Assembly (NCBI GenBank): GCA_023423475.1
Contig: JAFAFN010000126.1
Span: forward strand, 1-5,644
Source: Actinomycetes bacterium
Lineage (GTDB): Bacteria; Actinomycetota; Acidimicrobiia; Acidimicrobiales; Microtrichaceae
Length of the DNA stretch: 5,644 bases
Reading direction: 5' to 3'
Part shown: piece after piece, positions 1 to 5,644 of the stretch
Position numbering within the stretch: position 1 is the stretch's first letter
Layout: every line of letters starts with the position of its first letter
Translations under genes and position numbers: made by a program
The notes under the pieces: generated by a model
Database searches by the model: none
What the model was told of the DNA's origin: nothing
Seen by the model: only the letters and a program-made list of their open reading frames with translations

Positions 1-1
1 C

Positions 2-133
2 GCCCGGGCAGGCCGTCTGATGGACCTCCTCGAGGAGCGCGGCGTCGTCGGCCCGTCCGAGGGATCCAAGGCACGCACCGTGATGATGACCCCCGAGGAG
101 CTCGACAACATGATCGAGGCCGGCGAGCTCTGA
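2..133 (+). CDS. ftsK: DNA translocase FtsK/SpoIIIE, C-terminal end (partial)
   Basis: Only the last 43 codons and the TGA stop are present; the gene begins outside the window. The visible peptide contains [16 protein letters not shown] followed by SEGSKAR, which matches the gamma domain of FtsK/SpoIIIE. In this family that domain is a winged helix that reads polar octamer sequences in DNA and so orients the hexameric motor pumping chromosome ends through the division septum. The [12 protein letters not shown] segment is the recognition-helix and wing region. After it comes a short acidic tail ([14 protein letters not shown]). The motor domain, the Walker motifs and the membrane anchor lie upstream and cannot be checked. 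The position next to rimO-pgsA-cinA agrees with the usual location of ftsK in actinobacteria. The family call is confident for such a short piece; whether the full protein is intact is unknown. Confidence 0.88.
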   Translation, partial: ARAGRLMDLLEERGVVGPSEGSKARTVMMTPEELDNMIEAGEL

Positions 134-140
134 GCATCGC

Positions 141-146
141 TACGGT
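141..146 (+). promoter_or_regulatory. Putative -10 box (TACGGT) for the SMP-30 gene
   Basis: TACGGT fits the actinobacterial -10 consensus TANNNT. It lies in the 19-base gap after the ftsK stop and ends 6 bases before the GTG at 153. That spacing would place the transcription start on or next to the start codon, giving a leaderless mRNA. No convincing -35 hexamer is visible about 17 bases upstream, where the DNA still codes for the FtsK tail. This is an inference from motif and spacing. Confidence 0.5.
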
Positions 147-152
147 GGCGCT

Positions 153-1109
153 GTGACCGACACCACAGCAACGAGCCCCGAACCGCTGCCGAGCGAGTAC
201 CGCACGATCGCCACGGGGCTGCAGTTCCCCGAAGGGCCGGTCGCGATGGACGACGGGTCGGTGCTGCTGGTCGAGATCCCACGGGGCACGCTGAGCCGTG
301 TCGACCCCGACGGCACGGTGTCCGTCGTCGCCGAGTGCGGCGGCGGCCCCAACGGCGCGGCCATCGGCCCCGACGGCCATGTGTGGATCACCAACAACGG
401 CGGCTGCTTCGAGTGGATCGACCTGGGCGGCATGACCCTGCCCGGGCCGCTGCCCTCGACGTGGACCGGCGGATGCATCCAGCGGGTCGACCTCGCGACG
501 GGCACCGTCGAGACGGTCTACGACGAGTGCGACGGTCGACCGCTGCGGGCACCGAACGACCTGGTCTTCGACCGCCACGGAGGGTTCTGGTTCACCGACC
601 ACGGTGTGCGTGAGCAGCGGTCATCGGACCTCACCGGGGTGTTCTACGCAGCGGCCGACGGCTCGTCGATCCGAGAGGTCCTGTTCCCGCTCGAGGCGCC
701 CAACGGCGTCGGACTGTCCCCGGCGGGGGATCGCCTCTACGTCGCCGAGACCCACACCGGTCGGGTGTGGGCCTGGGACGTGCCCGAGCCCGGGGTGGCG
801 ACGGGATCCGGACTGATGGCCCCGCACGGTGACCTGCTCGCAGGGTTGCCCGGTCACCAGCTGCTCGACTCCCTCGCCGTCGACGGCGAGGGCAATGTCT
901 GCGTCGGCACGCTGCTCAACGGCGGCATCACCGTCATCTCTCCCGATGGCACGTCCGTGCGGCACCTGTCGATCGACGACCCGCTGGTCACCAACATCGC
1001 GTTCGGCGGCGCCGACCTGCGCACGGCGTACCTCACGTCGTCGAGCACCGGTCGTCTCCTGGCGGTGGACTGGCCCGTCGACGGACTCGAGCTCGCACAC
1101 CACGCCTGA
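153..1109 (+). CDS. SMP-30/gluconolactonase/LRE family lactone hydrolase
   Basis: This 318-residue protein is a complete SGL-domain six-bladed beta-propeller, a normal length for the family. Members are divalent-metal-dependent hydrolases of sugar lactones (gluconolactone and related aldonolactones) or other esters. The expected metal-site positions are visible: Glu27 in FPEGP, Asn135 in APNDLVFD, Asn184 in APNGVG and Asp239 in LDSLAVDG. The blade-type repeats NNGGC, CDGRPLRAPND and GGFWFTDHG are typical of the bacterial SMP-30 branch. There is no signal peptide or membrane segment, so it should be cytosolic. The GTG start at 153 is supported by the -10-like TACGGT 6 bases upstream and by the lack of any other in-frame start before the conserved FPEGP motif. 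The natural substrate cannot be deduced: no sugar dehydrogenase, dehydratase or transporter is adjacent. It sits between ftsK and rimO with its own apparent promoter, so it probably works independently of both. Confidence 0.88.
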   Translation: MTDTTATSPEPLPSEYRTIATGLQFPEGPVAMDDGSVLLVEIPRGTLSRVDPDGTVSVVAECGGGPNGAAIGPDGHVWITNNGGCFEWIDLGGMTLPGPLPSTWTGGCIQRVDLATGTVETVYDECDGRPLRAPNDLVFDRHGGFWFTDHGVREQRSSDLTGVFYAAADGSSIREVLFPLEAPNGVGLSPAGDRLYVAETHTGRVWAWDVPEPGVATGSGLMAPHGDLLAGLPGHQLLDSLAVDGEGNVCVGTLLNGGITVISPDGTSVRHLSIDDPLVTNIAFGGADLRTAYLTSSSTGRLLAVDWPVDGLELAHHA

Positions 1110-1133
1110 GAGGGGCCGTCGCGGCGCTGGCCC

Positions 1134-1139
1134 TAGACT
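1134..1139 (+). promoter_or_regulatory. Putative -10 box (TAGACT) for rimO-pgsA
   Basis: TAGACT matches TANNNT and lies within the 39-base gap between the SMP-30 stop and rimO. It ends 9 bases before the GTG at 1149, so the transcript would be leaderless or have a leader of only a few bases. No clear -35 element and no Shine-Dalgarno sequence are seen. A short inverted repeat (GGGCC at 1113-1117, GGCCC at 1129-1133) abuts the box but is too short to interpret. Confidence 0.55.
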
Positions 1140-1148
1140 GGAACGACC

Positions 1149-2429
1149 GTGACGCGCACTTTCTGGGTCGAGACGCTCGGCTGCCCCAAGAACCAGGTCG
1201 ACTCCGACAAGCTGACCGGCAGCCTCCTCACCGACGGCCTCGTGCCGGCCGACTCACCGGATGACGCCGACCTGGTCGTGGTCAACACCTGCGCCTTCAT
1301 CGAGGAGGCCCGCGAGGAGAGCGTCGCGACGATCCTGAGCCTCGACGAGCACCGCGCCGAGGGCTCCGAGCTGATCGTCACCGGGTGCATGGCCCAGCGC
1401 TACGGGGACGAGCTCGCCGAGGCCCTGCCCGAGGTGGACGCCGTCACCGGGTTCGGCGTCCCGGTCAACCTGACCTCGAAGCCGGCATCGAGGACGCTCT
1501 TCGCGACCGACGAGTCGGTCCCCGCGCTCGACCTGCTCAACCTGACACGGCCCGCGTCCGAGCTGCCATGGGCCTACGTCAAGGTGGCCGAGGGGTGCGA
1601 CAAGGCGTGTGGCTTCTGCGCCATCCCGTCGTTCCGGGGGCCGCAGGTCTCGCGATCCATCGACTCGATCCTGGCCGAGGTCGACGCCCTCGAGGTCCGT
1701 GAGGTCGTCCTGATCGCCCAGGACCTCGCTGCCTACGGGCGTGACGGGGGAGTGGGCGTCCGCTCGATCGTGCCGCTCGTGGAGCAGCTGGCGGCTCGTG
1801 TCGACTGGATCCGTCTGCTGTACCTGTACCCGTCCGAGCTCACCGACGAGCTCATCGAGCTCATGGCTGCCGGCCCGGTGCCCTACTTCGACCTGTCGTT
1901 GCAGCACGTCTCGGCGCCGCTCGTGCGACGCATGCGTCGCTGGGGCAACGGCGACAAGTACCTCGCCCGCATCGACCAGATCCGCACGCTGAACCCCGAC
2001 GCGGCGTTCCGCTCGAACTTCATCGTCGGGTACCCCGGCGAGACCGAGGACGACCACGACCAGCTGCTCGAGTTCGTCGCTGCGGCGCAGCTCGACTGGT
2101 GCGGCTTCTTCTCGTACTCGACCGAGGACGGCACCTACGCCGCGTCGCTCGACGGTGAGGTGGCGCCCGAGCTCGTCGCCGAGCGCCTCGCCGAACTGCG
2201 AGCACTCCAGGACGACATCAGCGCGGCACGCCGCGACGAGCTCATCGGCACCGAGGTGACCGTGCTCGTCGACGAGACCGGCGTCGCGCGGTCGCACCGT
2301 GAGGCACCCGAGATCGACGGCATCATCAACGTGCCCGATGAGTTGACGGTGGGAGAGTTCCACCGTGTGGTCGTCACCGGCGCCGAAGGCCCCGATCTGC
2401 ACGCCGAGCCGATCGACGGCGCATCGTGA
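1149..2429 (+). CDS. rimO: Ribosomal protein S12 methylthiotransferase RimO
   Basis: RimO adds a methylthio group to the beta-carbon of a conserved aspartate of ribosomal protein S12, using two [4Fe-4S] clusters and S-adenosylmethionine. The 426-residue protein has all three domains of the methylthiotransferase family. The N-terminal UPF0004 domain supplies the auxiliary-cluster cysteines Cys12 (LGCPKNQVDSD), Cys48 (VNTCAF) and Cys80 (VTGCMAQRY). The radical-SAM domain carries the CxxxCxxC motif at Cys150, Cys154 and Cys157 (EGCDKACGFC), followed by IPSFRGPQ. A C-terminal TRAM domain spans about residues 361-424. LGCPKNQVDS and SFRGPQ favour RimO over the tRNA-modifying paralogue MiaB. The GTG start at 1149 leaves a normal N-terminus, with the first beta strand leading directly to Cys12, and lies just after a -10-like box. 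The stop overlaps the pgsA start in GTGA, indicating co-transcription and translational coupling. The protein looks complete and catalytically competent. Confidence 0.96.
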   Translation: MTRTFWVETLGCPKNQVDSDKLTGSLLTDGLVPADSPDDADLVVVNTCAFIEEAREESVATILSLDEHRAEGSELIVTGCMAQRYGDELAEALPEVDAVTGFGVPVNLTSKPASRTLFATDESVPALDLLNLTRPASELPWAYVKVAEGCDKACGFCAIPSFRGPQVSRSIDSILAEVDALEVREVVLIAQDLAAYGRDGGVGVRSIVPLVEQLAARVDWIRLLYLYPSELTDELIELMAAGPVPYFDLSLQHVSAPLVRRMRRWGNGDKYLARIDQIRTLNPDAAFRSNFIVGYPGETEDDHDQLLEFVAAAQLDWCGFFSYSTEDGTYAASLDGEVAPELVAERLAELRALQDDISAARRDELIGTEVTVLVDETGVARSHREAPEIDGIINVPDELTVGEFHRVVVTGAEGPDLHAEPIDGAS

Positions 2430-3007
2430 GCGAACCGTCCACCGCCCCGCAGCCGTCGTTCGGGCCATCGGCCCTCATGACCCCCGCGAACGTGATCACC
2501 GTGATCCGACTGCTGCTCGCTCCGGTCGCGTTCGTGATGATCATCCGCCAGGAGTCCAGCTGGCCGTTGTTCTTCCTCTGGCTGGTCATCACCACCACCG
2601 ACAGCCTGGACGGCTACCTGGCCCGCAAGCAGGGAACGACCCGATCCGGGGCGTTCCTCGACCCGCTGGCCGACAAGGTCCTGGCCCTCGGCGGGTTGTG
2701 GGCGATGGTGCTCGGTGGGCGGTTCTGGTGGTTGCCGGTCGTGCTCATCACCGTGCGAGAGGCGCTGATCTCGGCGTTCCGGTCCTACTGGGGACGTCGA
2801 GGACTCGCCGTGCAGGCGTCCAAGGTCGCCAAGGCAAAGACGTTCCTGCAGTTCGGCGCGGTCGGCTGGGTCGTGTGGCCGTGGACGACCGACCTGCACT
2901 GGCTCGCCGACACCTTCTTGTGGCTCGGTGTCGCCGTCGCATGGATCAGCGCAGCGCAGTACATCTTCGCCGGGTCGACCGCGACGTCGACCATGGCACG
3001 CGACTGA
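2426..3007 (+). CDS. pgsA: CDP-diacylglycerol--glycerol-3-phosphate 3-phosphatidyltransferase PgsA
   Basis: This integral membrane enzyme makes phosphatidylglycerophosphate from CDP-diacylglycerol and glycerol-3-phosphate, the committed step to phosphatidylglycerol and cardiolipin. The 193-residue length is typical. The CDP-alcohol phosphotransferase motif is complete: Asp59, Asp62 and Gly63 (DSLDGYLAR), Gly75, Asp79 and Asp83 (GAFLDPLADK); the aspartates bind metal and drive catalysis. Seven residues separate Arg67 from Gly75, one fewer than the eight I recall in the Escherichia coli and Bacillus enzymes. Hydrophobic segments lie near residues 22-40, 46-58, 86-97, 101-116 and 143-181, giving a multi-spanning protein. 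The PANVITVIRLLLAP N-terminus and the late QASKVAKAKTFLQ stretch favour PgsA over phosphatidylinositol-phosphate or phosphatidylserine synthases. The GTG start overlaps the rimO stop by 4 bases. An internal ATG at 2477 (residue 18) just before the first helix is a plausible alternative that would remove a Pro/Ser-rich leader. Confidence 0.93.
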   Translation: MSEPSTAPQPSFGPSALMTPANVITVIRLLLAPVAFVMIIRQESSWPLFFLWLVITTTDSLDGYLARKQGTTRSGAFLDPLADKVLALGGLWAMVLGGRFWWLPVVLITVREALISAFRSYWGRRGLAVQASKVAKAKTFLQFGAVGWVVWPWTTDLHWLADTFLWLGVAVAWISAAQYIFAGSTATSTMARD

Positions 3008-3051
3008 CCGTGGAGTGACCCACGCCCGGCCCCCGTGTCGGCATCGTCGCC

Positions 3052-3057
3052 TAGCGT
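3052..3057 (+). promoter_or_regulatory. Putative -10 box (TAGCGT) for cinA-rarA
   Basis: TAGCGT matches TANNNT in the 57-base gap after pgsA. It ends 7 bases before the ATG at 3065, the classic spacing for a leaderless actinobacterial transcript. It also helps decide the cinA start: the in-frame GTG at 3035 lies upstream of this box and would not be on the message. No clear -35 element is visible at the expected distance. Confidence 0.6.
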
Positions 3058-3064
3058 GCGACCC

Positions 3065-4363
3065 ATGCGCACCGAGGTCGTCGCCGTCGGAACCGAGCTC
3101 CTGCTGGGGCAGATCACCGACACCAACTCGTCGTGGATCGGCGAGCAGCTCGCCCTGGCCGGGATCGACACGTACTTCCAGACGAAGGTCGGCGACAACA
3201 TCGAACGGATCGTCGCGACGATCGAGCTCGCGCTGTCGCGCAGCGACGCCGTCATCTGCTGCGGCGGACTCGGCCCGACCCAGGACGACCTGACCCGCGA
3301 CGCCATCGCGAAGGTGATGGGCGTCCATCTCGAGGCCGACGAGGAGATGGAGGAACGCATCATCGCCATGTTCTCGGGCCGCACCCGCCGCATGCCCATG
3401 AACAACCTCCGCCAGGCCCAGAAGCCCGTCGGCGCCGAGTTCATCGCACAGATGCCCGGCACCGCCCCCGGGCTGGTCTGCCCCTTGGAGTGGACCGCTC
3501 CCGACGGCTCGTCGGTGCAGAAGGTGATCTACGCCGTGCCCGGCGTGCCGTGGGAGATGAAGGAGATGGTGCTCGGCACCGTGCTGCCGGACCTCCAGCA
3601 CCGAGCGGGCATCACGTCGGTCATCGGCAGCCGCACCCTGCGCACCTGGGGTGAGTCCGAGTCGGGGCTGGCCGAGGTCCTCGCCGAGCGCATCGAACAG
3701 CTCGACGAGCTCGGCAACCCGACGCTCGCGTTCCTCGCCTCGGGCATGGAGGGCTTGAAGGTCCGCATCACCGCACGCGGCGCCACCGCGGACGAGCTCG
3801 CCGAGATCCTCGCAGGTGAAGAAGCCATCGTGCGCGAGATCCTCGGTCCGATCGTCTTCGGGATCGACGACGACACGATGGAGTCCGTCGTGCTCGACCT
3901 GCTGCGTGAGCGCGGGCTCACCCTCGCCGTCGCAGAGTCCCTCACCGGCGGGATGATCGGGTCGCGCCTCGTCGACCACCCGGGCGCCAGCGACGTCCTG
4001 CGCGGCAGCATCGTCTCGTACGCGTCGGACGTGAAGTTCGACCTGTTGGGCGTGACCCGGGGGCCCGTGATCTCGGAGGAGGCGGCGATCGGCATGGCCA
4101 TCGGCGCACGGAACCTGCTCGGTGCCGACGTGGCGGTCGCAGCGACCGGCGTCGCAGGACCCGACCCGCAGGAAGGGAGCCCACCTGGCACCGTGTGCCT
4201 GGCCGTCGTCGTCGGCGACCCGGACCGGGGAGGCTCGGTCACGTCGACGACGTTGCGGCTGCCGGGGCGGCGTCAGCAGGTCCGTGAGTTCACCGTGATC
4301 ACCTTGCTGGGTCTGCTGCGCCGCCAGCTGCTCGACGCCCAGCCCGTCGATACGGGGGCCTGA
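3065..4363 (+). CDS. cinA: CinA family protein: MoCF-like domain plus nicotinamide-nucleotide amidase
   Basis: This 432-residue protein has the full CinA architecture. The N-terminal COG1058/MoCF-like domain (about 1-172) begins MRTEVVAVGTELLLGQ and carries GGLGPTQDD at 67-75 and VPGVPWEM at 158-165; in some relatives it hydrolyses ADP-ribose. A middle linker domain leads to the CinA-C/PncC domain (about 272-428), which deamidates nicotinamide mononucleotide to nicotinate mononucleotide. That domain shows AESLTGG with Ser292, Lys324 in YASDVK, and TGVAGPDPQ from Thr361. NMN is released by bacterial NAD-dependent DNA ligase, so the enzyme recycles a by-product of DNA replication and repair. 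The ATG at 3065 is preferred because the conserved AVGTELLLGQ motif follows at once and a -10-like box sits 7 bases upstream. The GTG at 3035 would add ten non-conserved residues. The name reflects competence induction in streptococci; nothing here indicates natural competence. rarA follows after 2 bases. Confidence 0.94.
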   Translation: MRTEVVAVGTELLLGQITDTNSSWIGEQLALAGIDTYFQTKVGDNIERIVATIELALSRSDAVICCGGLGPTQDDLTRDAIAKVMGVHLEADEEMEERIIAMFSGRTRRMPMNNLRQAQKPVGAEFIAQMPGTAPGLVCPLEWTAPDGSSVQKVIYAVPGVPWEMKEMVLGTVLPDLQHRAGITSVIGSRTLRTWGESESGLAEVLAERIEQLDELGNPTLAFLASGMEGLKVRITARGATADELAEILAGEEAIVREILGPIVFGIDDDTMESVVLDLLRERGLTLAVAESLTGGMIGSRLVDHPGASDVLRGSIVSYASDVKFDLLGVTRGPVISEEAAIGMAIGARNLLGADVAVAATGVAGPDPQEGSPPGTVCLAVVVGDPDRGGSVTSTTLRLPGRRQQVREFTVITLLGLLRRQLLDAQPVDTGA

Positions 4364-4365
4364 AC

Positions 4366-5644
4366 GTGGCACGGCCGTCGTCGGGCAGCTCTGACCTGTT
4401 CAGCGCAGCGGCCGAGCAGACGCTGGCCGCACGCGGCCCGATGGCCGACCGGCTACGTCCTGCCACGCTGGGCGACGTCGTCGGTCAGGACCACCTGCTC
4501 GGTCCCGGCAAGCCGCTGCGTGCCCTCGTCGACGCCGATCGGCTGAGCTCGGTCATCCTCTGGGGACCTCCCGGCACCGGCAAGACCACGATCGCCCGAC
4601 TGATCGCGCAGGCCTCATCGAAGACGTTCGTGCCGCTCTCGGCGGTCACCGCGACGGTCAAGGACATCCGCGAAGTCGCCGCCGAGGCGCAGCACCGGCT
4701 CGGTGCGCAGGGCGCCGGCACGATCCTGTTCCTCGACGAGATCCACCGCTTCACCAAGGCCCAGCAGGACGCACTGCTGCCGGCGGTCGAGACGGGACTG
4801 CTCGTGCTCATCGGCGCGACGACCGAGAACCCGTACTTCGAGGTCAACCCGCCGCTGCTCAGCCGGTCGACGCTGTTCCGGCTGCACGGCCTCGACACCG
4901 ACGGCCTCGAGGAGCTCGCTCGTCGCGGCCTGGCATCCGAAGGGGCGACCGCGGACGACGAGGCGCTCGAGCACCTCGTCGAGCGGGCCGGCGGCGACGG
5001 CCGCCACCTGCTGACCAGCCTCGAGGTCGCCCTCGCACTCGCCGAGGCACGGGCGGATGGCGGCGACGTCCGGCTCGAGCTGATCGACGCCGAGGGCGCC
5101 CTCGGCGCGTCGCCGGTGCGCTACGGGCGCGACGACCACTACGACGTGGTCTCGGCGTTCATCAAGTCGATCAGAGGTTCCGATCCCGACGCGGCGCTGC
5201 ACTGGCTCGCCCGCATGCTCGAGGCGGGTGAGGACGCCCGCTTCATCGCTCGGCGGCTCGTCATCTCCGCCTCCGAGGACATCGGATTGGGCGACCCGTT
5301 CGCGCTGATGGTCGCCAACGCCGCCGCCGCGGCGGTCGAGTTCGTGGGGCTGCCCGAAGCGCGCATCAACCTGGCCCAGGCGACGGTCCACCTGGCGCTC
5401 GCGCCGAAGTCGAACGCGGCGTACGCGGGTCTGAACGCGGCGACCGCCGACGTGCGCTCCAGGCCGGTCGGCGAGGTGCCCGCCCACCTGCGCGACGCCC
5501 ACTACGGCGGCGCCAAGCAGCTCGGGCACGGCAAGGGCTACCGCTACCCCCACGACCACCCGCAGGGGTGGGTCGCCCAGCAGTACCTGCCCGACGAGCT
5601 CGCCGACGCGACCTACTACCGGCCGACCGCGAACGGCGCCGAGG
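4366..5644 (+). CDS. rarA: Replication-associated recombination protein A, AAA+ ATPase (3' end cut off)
   Basis: RarA (MgsA/YcaJ, the bacterial homologue of yeast Mgs1 and human WRNIP1) is a tetrameric AAA+ ATPase, related to clamp loaders, that acts at stalled replication forks and at DNA ends. The 426 visible codons show Walker A GPPGTGKT (67-74), Walker B LFLDE (121-125) followed by IHRF, sensor 1 GATTEN (150-155), the arginine finger Arg167 in LLSRS, and sensor 2 Arg213 in GDGRHLL, where many homologues have GDAR. The C-terminal tetramerisation region starts near residue 259 (YDVVSAFIKSIRGSD). It includes SEDIGLGDP, APKSNAAY and the terminal YRYPHD, QQYLPDEL and YY.P signatures. Roughly 10-25 residues should be missing beyond the right edge. 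The GTG at 4366 lies 2 bases after the cinA stop; a GGGGG run at 4354-4358 is the only possible ribosome-binding site. A later ATG at 4441 would drop the conserved DLFSAAAEQ and ARGP segments, so it is less likely. Confidence 0.95.
   Translation, partial: MARPSSGSSDLFSAAAEQTLAARGPMADRLRPATLGDVVGQDHLLGPGKPLRALVDADRLSSVILWGPPGTGKTTIARLIAQASSKTFVPLSAVTATVKDIREVAAEAQHRLGAQGAGTILFLDEIHRFTKAQQDALLPAVETGLLVLIGATTENPYFEVNPPLLSRSTLFRLHGLDTDGLEELARRGLASEGATADDEALEHLVERAGGDGRHLLTSLEVALALAEARADGGDVRLELIDAEGALGASPVRYGRDDHYDVVSAFIKSIRGSDPDAALHWLARMLEAGEDARFIARRLVISASEDIGLGDPFALMVANAAAAAVEFVGLPEARINLAQATVHLALAPKSNAAYAGLNAATADVRSRPVGEVPAHLRDAHYGGAKQLGHGKGYRYPHDHPQGWVAQQYLPDELADATYYRPTANGAE

Noticed and set aside
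1113..1133. Inverted repeat GGGCC/GGCCC between the SMP-30 gene and rimO, as terminator or operator
   Set aside because: The stem is only 5 base pairs with an 11-base loop and no T-tract, so it is easily expected by chance in GC-rich DNA. It also abuts the rimO -10 box, so it is a poor terminator candidate.
1254..2468. A 404-codon open frame on the minus strand opposite rimO
   Set aside because: Its composition is that of a reverse-complement shadow of rimO, with no family motif, and no promoter or start context supports it.
3009..3024. Hairpin CGTGG/CCACG with a 6-base loop just after the pgsA stop, as terminator
   Set aside because: The 5-base-pair stem has no following T-run and is too weak to call. 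A factor-dependent stop cannot be excluded, but nothing in the sequence shows one.
4351..4356. TACGGG upstream of rarA as a -10 box
   Set aside because: It lacks the highly conserved final T of TANNNT and lies inside the end of cinA. With only 2 bases between the genes, co-transcription is the simpler explanation.
2135..4372. A 745-codon open frame on the minus strand across rimO, pgsA and cinA
   Set aside because: It is antisense to three well-identified genes. Its translation is low-complexity, rich in Arg, Asp, Gly and His, with no recognisable domain. Long antisense frames are expected in GC-rich DNA because third-position G/C removes stop codons.
4615..5559. A 314-codon open frame on the minus strand opposite rarA
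   Set aside because: It is a shadow of rarA, which is supported by a full set of AAA+ motifs in order. The antisense product has no recognisable domain.
1..5644. Search by eye for tRNA or rRNA genes, CRISPR repeats, insertion-sequence ends, FtsK polar octamers and riboswitches
   Set aside because: No convincing candidate was seen. The window is almost entirely coding and its largest gap is 57 bases.

Overview
The window is a gene-dense stretch of a very GC-rich bacterial chromosome. All genes are on the + strand and only a few dozen bases are non-coding. The strong G/C preference at codon third positions, four GTG starts out of five visible starts, TANNNT -10 boxes set just upstream of start codons, and the gene order ftsK-rimO-pgsA-cinA all point to an actinobacterium. 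An Acidimicrobiia-like lineage is possible, but the sequence alone cannot settle this.

Layout: (1) The left edge holds the last 43 codons of an FtsK/SpoIIIE DNA translocase (its DNA-reading gamma winged helix). (2) A short gap with a -10 box leads to an SMP-30/gluconolactonase/LRE-family sugar-lactone hydrolase. (3) A 39-base gap with a second -10 box leads to rimO, the radical-SAM methylthiotransferase for ribosomal protein S12. pgsA (phosphatidylglycerophosphate synthase) overlaps its end by 4 bases. (4) A 57-base gap with a third -10 box leads to cinA, a two-domain CinA / nicotinamide-nucleotide amidase. (5) rarA (mgsA), a AAA+ replication-associated recombination ATPase, starts 2 bases after the cinA stop and runs off the right edge a little short of its expected end.

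The likely transcription units are SMP-30 alone, rimO-pgsA, and cinA-rarA. In all three units the -10-like hexamer ends 6 to 9 bases before the start codon and there is no clear Shine-Dalgarno sequence, so the transcripts are probably leaderless or nearly so. The genes cover chromosome segregation (FtsK), ribosome modification (RimO), anionic phospholipid synthesis (PgsA), pyridine-nucleotide salvage (CinA) and rescue of stalled replication forks (RarA). The SMP-30 enzyme is the one accessory metabolic gene in an otherwise housekeeping cluster.

I found no RNA gene, mobile element, CRISPR array, phage gene or convincing terminator, and no evidence of a new biological system. The points most worth a second look are the three leaderless start regions, the cinA-rarA coupling, and the lactonase gene placed between ftsK and rimO.
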